From Parachryseolinea silvisoli (lineage in GTDB: Bacteria; Bacteroidota; Bacteroidia; Cytophagales; Cyclobacteriaceae), in contig NZ_JAIOAO010000002.1 of the NCBI RefSeq assembly GCF_021190955.1, positions 62,001 through 126,000 of the forward strand: a stretch of DNA of 64,000 bases, in the 5' to 3' direction. Made by a program: the position numbers and the translations under genes. The notes beneath the pieces are model-generated. The model was not told the DNA's origin, ran no database searches, and saw only the letters and a list, made by a program, of their open reading frames with translations. This document shows, piece by piece, positions 17,274 to 26,166 of the stretch. Every line of letters begins with the position of its first letter. The first letter of the stretch is position 1.

Positions 17274-17921
17274 TTAGATCAGCTCCAGCTGCTGTACTTT
17301 TTTGACCAGCTCAATGGCATTTTTGACACCCACCTTCTTCATGAGGTTTGCGCGGTGGGTCTCCACGGTACGGGGACTGATAAAAAGTTTGTCGGCCATC
17401 TGCTGGCTCGTCAGTCCTTCGGCAATCAACCGGATGATTTCAACCTCGCGAGGCGTGAGGCGTATCAGCTCTTCGCGCTGTTTCTTTTTTGTCACCGCAT
17501 GCGAGTATTTCTTGAATATCACATCCTGTGCCTGACGACTAAAATAGTTTTTCCCTTGCAGCACCGACTTGATGGCGTACTCCAGCTCGGAGCCGCTTTC
17601 GTTTTTTACCACATAACCCTTTACGCCGATCTCTAAGCAGCGGCTCACATACTCCTCGTCGTCGTACATGGAAAGGATGATGATGCTGGCCAGCGGATTT
17701 TTGTTGAGCACTTCGCGGGCCACCTCCATACCGTTCAAATCGGGCATGGAGATGTCGAGGATCAGCAGGTCTGGCGCCAGTGTTTCAAACTGCTCGATGG
17801 CTTGCCGCCCGTTGGAGGCTTCGCCGATGACCGTATATTCTTTATTTTGTCTGATCAGGTTTTTGACGCCGTCGCGCACCATCGCGTGGTCGTCGGCAAT
17901 GAGGATCTTATATCTGTGCAT
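17274..17921 (-). CDS. NarL/LuxR-family response regulator
   Basis: A 215-residue two-domain regulator. The receiver (1-120) has the acidic pair Asp10-Asp11, Asp56 as phospho-acceptor in LLILDISMP and Lys in GYVVKNE. After a linker, a LuxR-type helix-turn-helix occupies about 150-210 (LTPREVEIIRLIAEG, ISPRTVETHRANLMKKVGV). The start overlaps the end of the RR-PAS-HisKA_3 kinase gene by 14 bases, so that kinase is its cognate donor with high likelihood. It is the natural candidate to bind the TACGTA-N4-TACGTA elements around this locus, since NarL-type dimers bind paired short sites; this is inference. Confidence 0.93.
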   Translation of the reverse strand: MHRYKILIADDHAMVRDGVKNLIRQNKEYTVIGEASNGRQAIEQFETLAPDLLILDISMPDLNGMEVAREVLNKNPLASIIILSMYDDEEYVSRCLEIGVKGYVVKNESGSELEYAIKSVLQGKNYFSRQAQDVIFKKYSHAVTKKKQREELIRLTPREVEIIRLIAEGLTSQQMADKLFISPRTVETHRANLMKKVGVKNAIELVKKVQQLELI

Positions 17922-19344
17922 GCGCTAAAACGTTGTTCATGGCCGGTGCTTCCGCAATGATTAAAGTGCCCCGGTCCGTATCCGATTCAATGGTTAATTG
18001 TCCACCCATAATTTCCGCACGCTCGCGCATGTTGACCAGCCCGTGCTGGCTCGGCTTCTTCGGCGTAGCCGGTATACCCCGACCGTCATCTTCGACTGTC
18101 AGGCGTATCCTGCCTTCATCTTCGTGCAGCTGCACGCTGATAAACGAAGGCCGTGCATGCTTTACCGCATTGTTGATCGCCTCCTGTGCGATGCGATATA
18201 AATTGATCTTCTGCGCCTGGTTCAGGTCGATACGACTGCCCGACGACTCGAACGCCACCGTAATGGTCGACGAATCTTCAATCTGGTTACAGAGCGAATT
18301 GAGGCACGTGGCCAGATCAAAATCACGCAGCTTAGACGGCAGCAGGTTCTCGGAAATGCGCACAGACTCGTGAATGGCTTCATCGATCATCTTATACAGC
18401 AGCGCAGCATTTTCGTTGCCCTTTACTTCGGCGTTCACTTTCATCTTGATGGCATTCAACATCTGCCCCAGACCATCGTGCATGTCCTTGGCAATGCGGC
18501 TGCGTTCCTTCTCCTGCCCTTCCAGCAACGCCGCCATGCGGCCCTTCTCGAAATCTTTTAAGAGACGCTCGTGCTCGATGCGCTGCGAAATGTCTTTGAA
18601 GATGATGACCAATCCGGTAAACCGTCCTTTGCTGTCGATCACGGGGCTCATGCTGCCCTCGCCAATCGGCCGGTCGGTACCTTGCCGTGTGCGTAACACC
18701 AGGTTCTCGGGCATGGTGTTCACACGCCCATTGCCCAACATGCACTGAATCGGATTAACGTGCAGCTCGCCGGTCTCCGGGTTTTGTAAGTTCAATACAT
18801 CGTATAATAATTTACCTTGTGCTTCCGCCAGCGGCCATCCCGAGATCGCCTCGGCGCTCGGATTCAGGTAGCTGATCGCATAGCTCTCGTCAATGACCAC
18901 CACCGCGTCGCTAATAGACCGTACTGTCGAGAAATAACGCTCTTCACTCCGTTTTAGCCGCAACTCGATGTTGTGTTTATACAACGCCATCTCGATCACA
19001 GTAAAAATCTCGCGGTCTTCAAAAGGTTTAGTAAGATACCCGTATGGCTCTGTCACCTTCGCGCGCTGAATCGTTTTTTTGTCCGTCAGTGCTGTAATGT
19101 AGATCACCGGCACGTTGTATTTTAGTTTGATGATGCGGGCTGTCTCGATGCCATCGAGGTCGCCGCTTAGCATGATGTCCATCAACACCAGGTCCGGTCG
19201 CTGTGTCTCCATAAATTCCAACGCTCCCTCGCCCGACGCCTGTGTACCGAGCACAATGTATCCTTCGCTTTCCAACGTAGCCTGCAAATGGTAGGCAACG
19301 ATGAACGAATCTTCTACGATCAGTATCCGCTCTTTTAGCAACAT
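17908..19344 (-). CDS. Receiver-PAS-HisKA_3 sensor kinase
   Basis: A 478-residue cytoplasmic kinase with an N-terminal receiver (phospho-acceptor Asp56 in LVLMDIMLSGDLDG), a PAS domain (about 131-250) and a NarX-type kinase core. The HisKA_3 motif EKERSRIAKDMHDGLGQM places the phospho-acceptor at His289; the HATPase follows (DDGRGIPATP). The receiver-first order means the kinase can itself be controlled by another kinase. The large multi-PAS kinase whose gene ends five bases upstream is the probable donor. Downstream it overlaps the NarL-type regulator gene, completing a relay of three proteins. Confidence 0.92.
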   Translation of the reverse strand: MLLKERILIVEDSFIVAYHLQATLESEGYIVLGTQASGEGALEFMETQRPDLVLMDIMLSGDLDGIETARIIKLKYNVPVIYITALTDKKTIQRAKVTEPYGYLTKPFEDREIFTVIEMALYKHNIELRLKRSEERYFSTVRSISDAVVVIDESYAISYLNPSAEAISGWPLAEAQGKLLYDVLNLQNPETGELHVNPIQCMLGNGRVNTMPENLVLRTRQGTDRPIGEGSMSPVIDSKGRFTGLVIIFKDISQRIEHERLLKDFEKGRMAALLEGQEKERSRIAKDMHDGLGQMLNAIKMKVNAEVKGNENAALLYKMIDEAIHESVRISENLLPSKLRDFDLATCLNSLCNQIEDSSTITVAFESSGSRIDLNQAQKINLYRIAQEAINNAVKHARPSFISVQLHEDEGRIRLTVEDDGRGIPATPKKPSQHGLVNMRERAEIMGGQLTIESDTDRGTLIIAEAPAMNNVLAHAQI

Positions 19345-19349
19345 GATGG

Positions 19350-22300
19350 CTATACTACTCTTTGGTTGAATCGTATTAGGAATATAGTTCCTTTTTCGCG
19401 AATAATCTCCATTGCGCCACCTAATTGTTTGGCAAAAATCTGAATCAGCTGCATGCCAAAGGAACCCGCATGCCCCGGTACGATACTCTCGGCAAGTGTG
19501 ATGCCATCGTCTCGTACCTGAAGAATAAATGTATTTACGTCCCTTTCCAGTAACACTAAAATCGTGCCCTCATCCCTATCTTTAAATGCGTGCTTCATAG
19601 CGTTTGTTACAAGCTCATTGACGATCAGCCCACAGTAAAGAGCTGTATCGAGATCAAACACGGTTTTGGGGATTTCTGCTTTGATGGTCAACTGCATGCT
19701 CTGGTTATCGTGAGCTGCCTGCAGGTCGTAAAGCATCTTGCCAAGATAGTCCGAGATCTCCACCTTGTCAAGATTATTGGTCTGAAGAAGTCGCTCGTGG
19801 ATGAGTGCAATGGAGTGGATTTTCTTACGTGTGTTTTCCAGAAAATCGCTCACATCGGATTTCCCCAAAGCAAGTATCTTGATGTAAATGATAGAGGAAA
19901 TCAATTGTAGATTATTTTTCACGCGGTGGTGAATCTCCTTGATCAGCACTTCCTTCTCCAACACCGAGGCGATCAGCTTCTTCTCGGTGATCAATTTCTG
20001 TGTAATATCGGTTGCAATCGCCACAAACGACCGCCCTTCCAACAGTTGAATGACCGTATCCACATCATAATACACACCGTTCTTGCGACTGTGTTTGATC
20101 TGCAGCTGAACCCGGTCCGTCTCACTACGCCGCAGCGGGCCCAGCAGCGCTTGCAGTGCAAATTCATCGGGATAATAGAACAAATCCGAGAATTTCATAC
20201 GTGTGAGCTCCTCTATAGAGTACCCCACGTTCTTCAGCGCCGCGGTATTAGCGAACTCAAAACGAAGCGTATCGATGTTGAACAGGTATATTTCGTTGTA
20301 GCTCTCGCGTACAATTTTGTCCAATCGCGCCTGCTCCGCCTCCAGTTTTTTCCGGCTGGAAATGTCGTGACCAATGGACTGTATTTCATACACTTCTCCC
20401 TGCTCGTTCCGCAACGGCACATCCAACCACTCCTGCCATTGATGTGTGCCGTCACTTAAAATGACATCATGCTGTAGCGGCATGGGCCTGGCTGTACCCG
20501 CCACCAACCCTTCTAAAAATTCGCGGCGATCACCACGCATCCGTTCGGGTATAAAATTAAAAATGCTCTGCCCGATCAGGCGTGTGTCATCATTCGTAAA
20601 CGTCCGCTCAAACGCGCGGTTCACAAACGTGATCCGCCAGTCAGGGGTAAAACGGCAGATCATTTCCTGCTGGTCGTTGACGATCGAACGGTATCGAGCC
20701 TCCGACTTCGCCAGCGAATCGGCCGTGTCGCGCAGGCGTTTTTCGCTTTCGTGGATCATAAACTCCGCGTACTTGCGATCCTGGTCCGCGCGCAACGCTT
20801 CTATAATATAGCCGATGACGATCACCAGCGGCTGCAGTTCCTGCCGGAAAGCATTGCCATACCCACCCGCTTTGTTGGCCAGCCCGATCACCCCTACCTG
20901 AATACCACTACGGAGTATGGGGATACCGATAAACGACCGCAACGGCGGGTAGCCTGGCCGGGGGTCTTTGGAGGGCTTGTTCGTGATCACCGTCTCGCCC
21001 AGGCGGATCACCCGATCCAACGGAGAGCCCAGGCTAAAAAACTCTATGCCCGCGCCGGCATCTTCATGACGTTGGCGCGGGATCTCCCCGTCCTGCATAT
21101 CAATCAGCGCGAACGTACGCACATAGGGTTGCCCATCGCGCGCCAATACTTCGCCGATGAAGCCAATCTCACTCTCGGTCAGCGCCAGAATATTCTGGAG
21201 CGCCGTGTCAAAAAAGATGGTCGGCTTGATATCGCGTATAAATTGCAGCTGCGCCAGGTTGATGATCTCCAGCACCTGGTTCTGATTCTTGAGCGCCCGC
21301 CGCTTCTGGTAAAGCTCGACCTCGTTGCGTTTCCGCTCGGTGATAGACAAGGCCACACCCGCCAGCGCATATACCTCCCCATGCTCGTCGCGCAGCGGAA
21401 ATTTGATGGCCAGGTATGTCTCGCTCCTGCCTTCGGTCACCACCTCCTGCTCGAACTCCTCCAACCGCCCAGTGCTCAGCACCGTCTGGTCCGACGACGT
21501 AAACACCTCGGCTTGTGAGGGCTCGAACAAATCATAGTCGGTATAGAGCCCGCCCTTTGGCAGTGGCACCTTGATAAATTTATCTTCAAAGAGCTTGTTG
21601 TAAAACATATAACGCCCCTGCAGGTCTTTCATAAAGACGATCAGCGGCGCATGGTCGGTAATCTTGCGCAGCAGCTCCTCGCTCTTCAGCATTTCGTGCA
21701 CGGCCGTCTTCAAACTCGTAATGTCCGACTGAATGACCATAAATCCGCGCGGCTCCTCGTCCCCGCCTACCAGCGGAATCACCTCGACATCGACCCAATA
21801 TTTCGTGCCACCCCTGGTATAATTAATGAGCTCGGTGCGAAACGTACGCCCCTGCCGCAGCATGTTCTCCATATAGGCCACCGTCTCGGGATTGGTCTCC
21901 GGCCCGTGGAGAAAGCTCGGGACACGCCCCACTACATCTTCCAGCGTATAACCCGAGATGCGCTCGAAGCCCTGGTTCGCCCAGGTGATCTGCCCCCGCG
22001 CATCGATCATCAGAATGCTGTTGCTCGTACGATTGGCAATCATGCTCAGCGTCTGCAATTCCAGGTTGCGCTGCTTGCGTCGCGTCACATCGCGAAACAC
22101 GCCGATCGCGATGCCGTCGGGCAGGAAGGTTCCCATCGCCTCGATGTCTTTGATGTTGCCCGCCGCGGTGATCATCCGAAACTCAACCTGCACCCGGCTC
22201 ACCGGCTGCGCCGCATCGTACAGGCCTTCTTTGATCTTGTCGTAGATCACCGACCGGTCCGGCTCCGTCACATACTTATCAATAAAGGCGGCCAGCGTCA

Positions 22301-22715
22301 TGCGCAACGGCGCCGCTGGACTTTCTTCCAGCAATTCCAGCAGCTCGGCGCTCAACGTCAGCTCCCCGGTGCCCAGCGTCAGCTCGGCAATCGCCGTCTT
22401 CGAAAAGCGCATGACCTCTTCCAGGCGGATCGCCGCGCTGTTGCTTTGGCCCACATGGCCCGGCACCGCGGGATGCGCCGCCATCAGCCAGCAGTTTTTA
22501 TCTTCATACAGCACGGCGGCGGTATGCACTTCGTAGGGAGGCTCTTGCCCGCGCAGAATATCATGCAGGCAAATGCCGAGGGACTGCTGCCGGCTATATC
22601 CAAAAGCAGCCACCGCCGCCTGGTTCACATCGAGGATGCGTGCGGTATGGGGTTCACAGATCCACGCGGGAAGAGGGTGAACGTGAAAAAGATCGGTAGG
22701 CTTGTTTTCCACCAT
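19350..22715 (-). CDS. Multi-PAS/GAF sensor histidine kinase (HisKA_2 type)
   Basis: An 1121-residue kinase with no membrane segment. Visible modules in order: N-terminal PAS-like unit (about 5-60); PAS-like (95-210); PAS/PAC (about 225-340; ILMIDARGQITWANQGFERISGY); PAS (about 350-465); GAF (about 495-640); two more PAS units (about 680-800 and 805-915); then a HisKA_2 core (LIKEIHHRVKNNLQLISSII) and HATPase (LIVNELVTNAMKHAFK). Such kinases read several cues at once. It is the first gene of an operon with the receiver-PAS-kinase and the NarL-type regulator. Motif copy 3 lies 38-53 bases upstream of its start. Confidence 0.92.
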   Translation of the reverse strand: MVENKPTDLFHVHPLPAWICEPHTARILDVNQAAVAAFGYSRQQSLGICLHDILRGQEPPYEVHTAAVLYEDKNCWLMAAHPAVPGHVGQSNSAAIRLEEVMRFSKTAIAELTLGTGELTLSAELLELLEESPAAPLRMTLAAFIDKYVTEPDRSVIYDKIKEGLYDAAQPVSRVQVEFRMITAAGNIKDIEAMGTFLPDGIAIGVFRDVTRRKQRNLELQTLSMIANRTSNSILMIDARGQITWANQGFERISGYTLEDVVGRVPSFLHGPETNPETVAYMENMLRQGRTFRTELINYTRGGTKYWVDVEVIPLVGGDEEPRGFMVIQSDITSLKTAVHEMLKSEELLRKITDHAPLIVFMKDLQGRYMFYNKLFEDKFIKVPLPKGGLYTDYDLFEPSQAEVFTSSDQTVLSTGRLEEFEQEVVTEGRSETYLAIKFPLRDEHGEVYALAGVALSITERKRNEVELYQKRRALKNQNQVLEIINLAQLQFIRDIKPTIFFDTALQNILALTESEIGFIGEVLARDGQPYVRTFALIDMQDGEIPRQRHEDAGAGIEFFSLGSPLDRVIRLGETVITNKPSKDPRPGYPPLRSFIGIPILRSGIQVGVIGLANKAGGYGNAFRQELQPLVIVIGYIIEALRADQDRKYAEFMIHESEKRLRDTADSLAKSEARYRSIVNDQQEMICRFTPDWRITFVNRAFERTFTNDDTRLIGQSIFNFIPERMRGDRREFLEGLVAGTARPMPLQHDVILSDGTHQWQEWLDVPLRNEQGEVYEIQSIGHDISSRKKLEAEQARLDKIVRESYNEIYLFNIDTLRFEFANTAALKNVGYSIEELTRMKFSDLFYYPDEFALQALLGPLRRSETDRVQLQIKHSRKNGVYYDVDTVIQLLEGRSFVAIATDITQKLITEKKLIASVLEKEVLIKEIHHRVKNNLQLISSIIYIKILALGKSDVSDFLENTRKKIHSIALIHERLLQTNNLDKVEISDYLGKMLYDLQAAHDNQSMQLTIKAEIPKTVFDLDTALYCGLIVNELVTNAMKHAFKDRDEGTILVLLERDVNTFILQVRDDGITLAESIVPGHAGSFGMQLIQIFAKQLGGAMEIIREKGTIFLIRFNQRVV

Positions 22716-22752
22716 TAGAATAGAAAAATAACGATTCTTGGCAACGGTTTCG

Positions 22753-22768
22753 TACGTGTAAATACGTA
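22753..22768 (-). promoter_or_regulatory. TACGTG-N4-TACGTA element (shared regulatory motif, copy 3)
   Basis: TACGTG (22753-22758), TAAA, TACGTA (22763-22768): same two-half layout and spacing as copies 1 and 2. It is upstream of the multi-PAS kinase operon that ends with the NarL-type regulator, which would make an autoregulatory loop if that regulator binds it. Confidence 0.55.
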
Positions 22769-22825
22769 GGTAGGGATGCGTATCGCAAAACGATTATGAG
22801 GTGGTCAACTTGCGCAAATCCCTGT

Positions 22826-25800
22826 TCACATCTTACCTGGTTCAACAGGAATAAAGATGTTAAAGGTCGCTCCCTCGTTCAACTGACTGGTCACAAAGAT
22901 GTGACCATTGTGAATTTCAACAACCTTTTCAACAATTGAAAGACCGACTCCCGTGCCTTCGTACCGATCCTTTCCGTGAAGTCGTTGAAACAGCTCAAAT
23001 ATCTTTTCTTTGTATTCAGGTTCGAAGCCGATGCCGTTGTCTCTTACACTGATATGGCAATATTCTTTACCCGGTGCCATACCTGCATTGTTTGTTTTAT
23101 CGGTTATCATATTTACGCATTCGATAGTGACATGTGCAGGCACTTCAGGTTTAGAAAATTTAAGTGCGTTACCAATCAGGTTGAACATCATTTGTTGAAA
23201 CTGAAATGGAATAATGTAGACAGAACAATGTGCGTTAACCTCAATTATTGCATTCTTTCCCTGAATGGTCTCACTCAGCTCTAATTTTACTTCTTCTATT
23301 ATTTGGCCAAGATTTACGTTTTCAAATTTCCGCTCCCCCTTACTTATACGAGAGAAAGTAAGAAGATTTTGAATGAGCGCTTGCATACGGTGGGCAGCAT
23401 TTTGTACCCTAACAAAATAGTCCTTCCCCCTATCGGATAGATTCTGATTTTCCGTTTCCAGCAAAAACCTGGCAAATATTTGTATTTTCCGTAAGGGCTC
23501 TTGCAGGTCATGGCTTGCGACGTAGGTAAACGAATTCAACTCCTTGTTCATTGATTGAAGCTCTTCATTTTTTCTTTCAAGCAATTCATTTGCTACGCTA
23601 AGCTCCCGGGTCCGTTCCTGCACTTTTTCTTCCATCAGGTTATTCAGGCTTACCATTTCCTGGTTAACTATTAGTAGCTCTTCATTGGAGCTTTGCAATT
23701 CTTCCTTGCTGGTCTCCAATTCTTCATTTAAACTTTGTAATTCCTCGCTGCTGCTTGATAATTCTTCATTGTCGCTTTGGAGCTCTTCGTTAGTAGCTTC
23801 CTGGTCATCGGTAATAGCGCGCATATCTTCATGGGTCTGCGCCAGCTCCTGCTCTAAATGATGTATCCGAATATCGCGGGCATCTAATTTTTCTTTGTTT
23901 GATAATGTTTGACCTTTGCCATTTGATCTGGTCTTCCCCACTGGAGCACGCTTTTCGGTAACAGGTTGGCTCTCTTGAAATATGACGAGATAATAAGGTT
24001 CTATTGTATTGGAAAGGGGAATCGCTTCTATTGAGATGTAGGTTACAGTCCCATTCCGTTCAAAAGGAATAGCGTTTTTTGAAGCCTGTCCATTTTGCTT
24101 CTTCACTTTATGGAGAAGGCTCCGAAGCTCAAAACCCAGACCCTGTCTGGCCATCTTAATAATGTTATGACTGGGTTTTCCAGGCAACTGTTCCAGGTAT
24201 GCGCTTGTATTGCCCCGGAAGTCGACGATCTCCAATGCCTCGTTTACAATTACACCGCTTGGGTTGTACTTGCTCAACAAAACATCGTCAGCCTTTCGCT
24301 GAAAATCGTTATCCATTGTTTCAATTTTAACGCTATTACGATGGGTACCTGTACCTCGTTCGTCTTTTAAGTCGGCTCCGTGCTTATATTTTACGGGCAC
24401 ATTGTTGCGAGAATATAGCTTTTCATTTTTTTCAATCAACGTATAAAGCTCCTTTACACTGTTTGTGGTTTCTGTTCGACCTAAAAATAGAAACCCCTTC
24501 ACATTCAATGCATAATGAAATGTAGTCAATGCTTTCTTTTGCAAATAAGGCTGCATGTAAATGAGTACGTTGCGGCAACTGATAAAATCCATTTTTCTGA
24601 AAGCGGGATCTTTCACAAAATTATGCTGCGCAAATACACACATTTTGCGTAACTGCTTGTTCACAACATAGCCATCTTTTGTGGGTGTAAAGAATTTTTT
24701 AAGCCGTGAGGCACTCACTCCAGCCAATTCACCTTTTTTATATAAACCATCACGTGCTTTTGTAATGGCAGGCTCGCTAATGTCGGTGGCAAAGATTTGC
24801 ACGTCCCTTGGATTGGTTCCCAGACATTCAGCAAAGCACATCGCGATAGAGTACGCTTCTTCACCCGTGCTACAGGCAGTTACCCACACACGGATTGGCT
24901 CTTCCGCCGGCTTATCTTCTATAATTAGCGGAAACAAAAATGAACGCAAAAGATCAAAGCTTTTAGTGTCCCTGAAAAAACTTGTGACGGGAATGAGCAG
25001 ATCCTGGTACAACAGATCTTGCTCGGCTTTGCTTTCTCGCAAAACATCCAAATACGTACCGGGCGAATCGGTTTTATTAAAGGCCATCCTGCGAAGTATT
25101 CTTCTGCGGATAGTGGTTTGTTTGTAGTAGGAGAAGTCTGTGCCCTTTCGAATCTGAAGCTGCAAAAGAACCTGTTTAAACACGTCTTCATCTTGCATAG
25201 GAATGGTTTCACCATTCATACTCTTCATGCTTTTGTTTGTCTCTAAAATCTTCTGTGGCATCTGACCGGGTGGGAGTATAAAATCAACGATTCCTGATTG
25301 CTCCGCACTGATGGGCATGGCTGCATACGCAGCAGATTCTTTATCCTGGGCAAAGGTAAGTCCGCCCCGGGCTTTAATGGCTTTCAGGCCTTCTGTTCCA
25401 TCGGATCCTGTACCGGATAACACCACACCTATCGCATGACCTTGATGCACTTCGGCCAGCGAGGTAAAAAAAAGATCTATAGGCAAATTTCTTTCCTTTT
25501 TGTTCTTTTTGGGACGGGGGCTCAACTCTAAAACGCCATCATTGGCGATAAGCATTTTGTTGCTCGGTATAATATAGATGTGGTTGGGCTCGACTTTGAT
25601 CTCGTCCGAAATTTCCAGAACGGGTATTGGTGTTACCTTTTGAAGTATGTCTGTAAGGCGGCTTTCATGATTGGGATCAAGGTGTTGCACGAGTACAAAA
25701 GCAAGCCCCGAATCCTCGGGTATTGCCTTTAGTAATTTTGTAAACGCATCAAGTCCACCTGCCGATGCTCCCACACCAACGACAGGAAAGAGATTAGATG

Positions 25801-25828
25801 AAAGTGTTTTTCCATCATTCGTTTTCAT
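22826..25828 (-). CDS. CheB-CheR-PAS-histidine kinase fusion protein
   Basis: A 1000-residue single chain joining both adaptation enzymes to a kinase. Methylesterase domain (about 12-195) has Ser22, His49 and Asp143 of the triad (VGASAGGL, VQHLDPNH, GTGSDGTEG) but no receiver in front. The CheR domain (about 215-480) has VTACSTGEEAYSIAM and FISCRNVLIYM. A PAS-like unit (about 515-620) and a long heptad coiled coil of NEELQS-type repeats (about 660-770) follow, then HisKA (SHDLQEPLRKIQ) and HATPase (GNALKF, NGIGFEPEYKEKIF, GTGVGLSIVEKVV). Such fusions are known in many bacteria, but targets are mostly unknown. It stands alone, 110 bases upstream of the multi-PAS kinase operon. ATG 25828 has no strong Shine-Dalgarno site. 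Confidence 0.94.
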   Translation of the reverse strand: MKTNDGKTLSSNLFPVVGVGASAGGLDAFTKLLKAIPEDSGLAFVLVQHLDPNHESRLTDILQKVTPIPVLEISDEIKVEPNHIYIIPSNKMLIANDGVLELSPRPKKNKKERNLPIDLFFTSLAEVHQGHAIGVVLSGTGSDGTEGLKAIKARGGLTFAQDKESAAYAAMPISAEQSGIVDFILPPGQMPQKILETNKSMKSMNGETIPMQDEDVFKQVLLQLQIRKGTDFSYYKQTTIRRRILRRMAFNKTDSPGTYLDVLRESKAEQDLLYQDLLIPVTSFFRDTKSFDLLRSFLFPLIIEDKPAEEPIRVWVTACSTGEEAYSIAMCFAECLGTNPRDVQIFATDISEPAITKARDGLYKKGELAGVSASRLKKFFTPTKDGYVVNKQLRKMCVFAQHNFVKDPAFRKMDFISCRNVLIYMQPYLQKKALTTFHYALNVKGFLFLGRTETTNSVKELYTLIEKNEKLYSRNNVPVKYKHGADLKDERGTGTHRNSVKIETMDNDFQRKADDVLLSKYNPSGVIVNEALEIVDFRGNTSAYLEQLPGKPSHNIIKMARQGLGFELRSLLHKVKKQNGQASKNAIPFERNGTVTYISIEAIPLSNTIEPYYLVIFQESQPVTEKRAPVGKTRSNGKGQTLSNKEKLDARDIRIHHLEQELAQTHEDMRAITDDQEATNEELQSDNEELSSSSEELQSLNEELETSKEELQSSNEELLIVNQEMVSLNNLMEEKVQERTRELSVANELLERKNEELQSMNKELNSFTYVASHDLQEPLRKIQIFARFLLETENQNLSDRGKDYFVRVQNAAHRMQALIQNLLTFSRISKGERKFENVNLGQIIEEVKLELSETIQGKNAIIEVNAHCSVYIIPFQFQQMMFNLIGNALKFSKPEVPAHVTIECVNMITDKTNNAGMAPGKEYCHISVRDNGIGFEPEYKEKIFELFQRLHGKDRYEGTGVGLSIVEKVVEIHNGHIFVTSQLNEGATFNIFIPVEPGKM

Positions 25829-26166
25829 CTTATTAGGTGCTTATAATCCGGTTTCATCCTCTCACTATTTAAATCCAAAAAAACTGGTAACTAATTAACA
25901 CGAATAGCAAGCTTCGATCGCAAGAATAAATACTTACGTGAGCGATTCTTTTATGCAAATCATTGCAGGGTTGCCGTGTGATGCCGGAACGGAATAATGA
26001 TTGGAGCTCACATTCCAGAAGAATAAACCAGAAGTAGGTAATGTAACGATTAATAGGCATTAAACCTATGTTTATTTTACCCTTGTCATGGATTCAGTAC
26101 TTTACCATGCGAAAGCGATAAACGACATATTCAAAAACCACTATATTTGTTACTGTACACCAACTT
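25829..26166. other. Divergent intergenic region, AT-rich
   Basis: About 340 bases between the divergent CheB-CheR-kinase fusion and HExxH protein genes. It is clearly more AT-rich than its surroundings and must hold both promoters. A small dyad TGCAA-N4-TTGCA is at 25953-25966. The short open frames here do not look like protein genes. Confidence 0.5.
26142..26149 (+). promoter_or_regulatory. Bacteroidota -7 promoter element (TATATTTG)
   Basis: TATATTTG matches the TAnnTTTG consensus and ends 17 bases before ATG 26167. A TTTG -33 box at the right distance is not evident, so only the -7 half is supported. Confidence 0.4.

Noticed and set aside
21651-22718. A 355-residue plus-strand open frame opposite the multi-PAS kinase
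   Set aside because: The minus strand codes PAS domains throughout; this frame is a shadow, rich in His and Arg.
23560-23830. Short tandem direct repeats that look like a satellite or CRISPR
   Set aside because: They encode the NEELQS heptads of the kinase fusion's coiled coil, so they are protein repeats; spacers are not unique as in CRISPR.
25869-26060. A 63-residue minus-strand open frame in the divergent intergenic region
   Set aside because: AT-driven frame with no start signal, no family and no conserved pattern.
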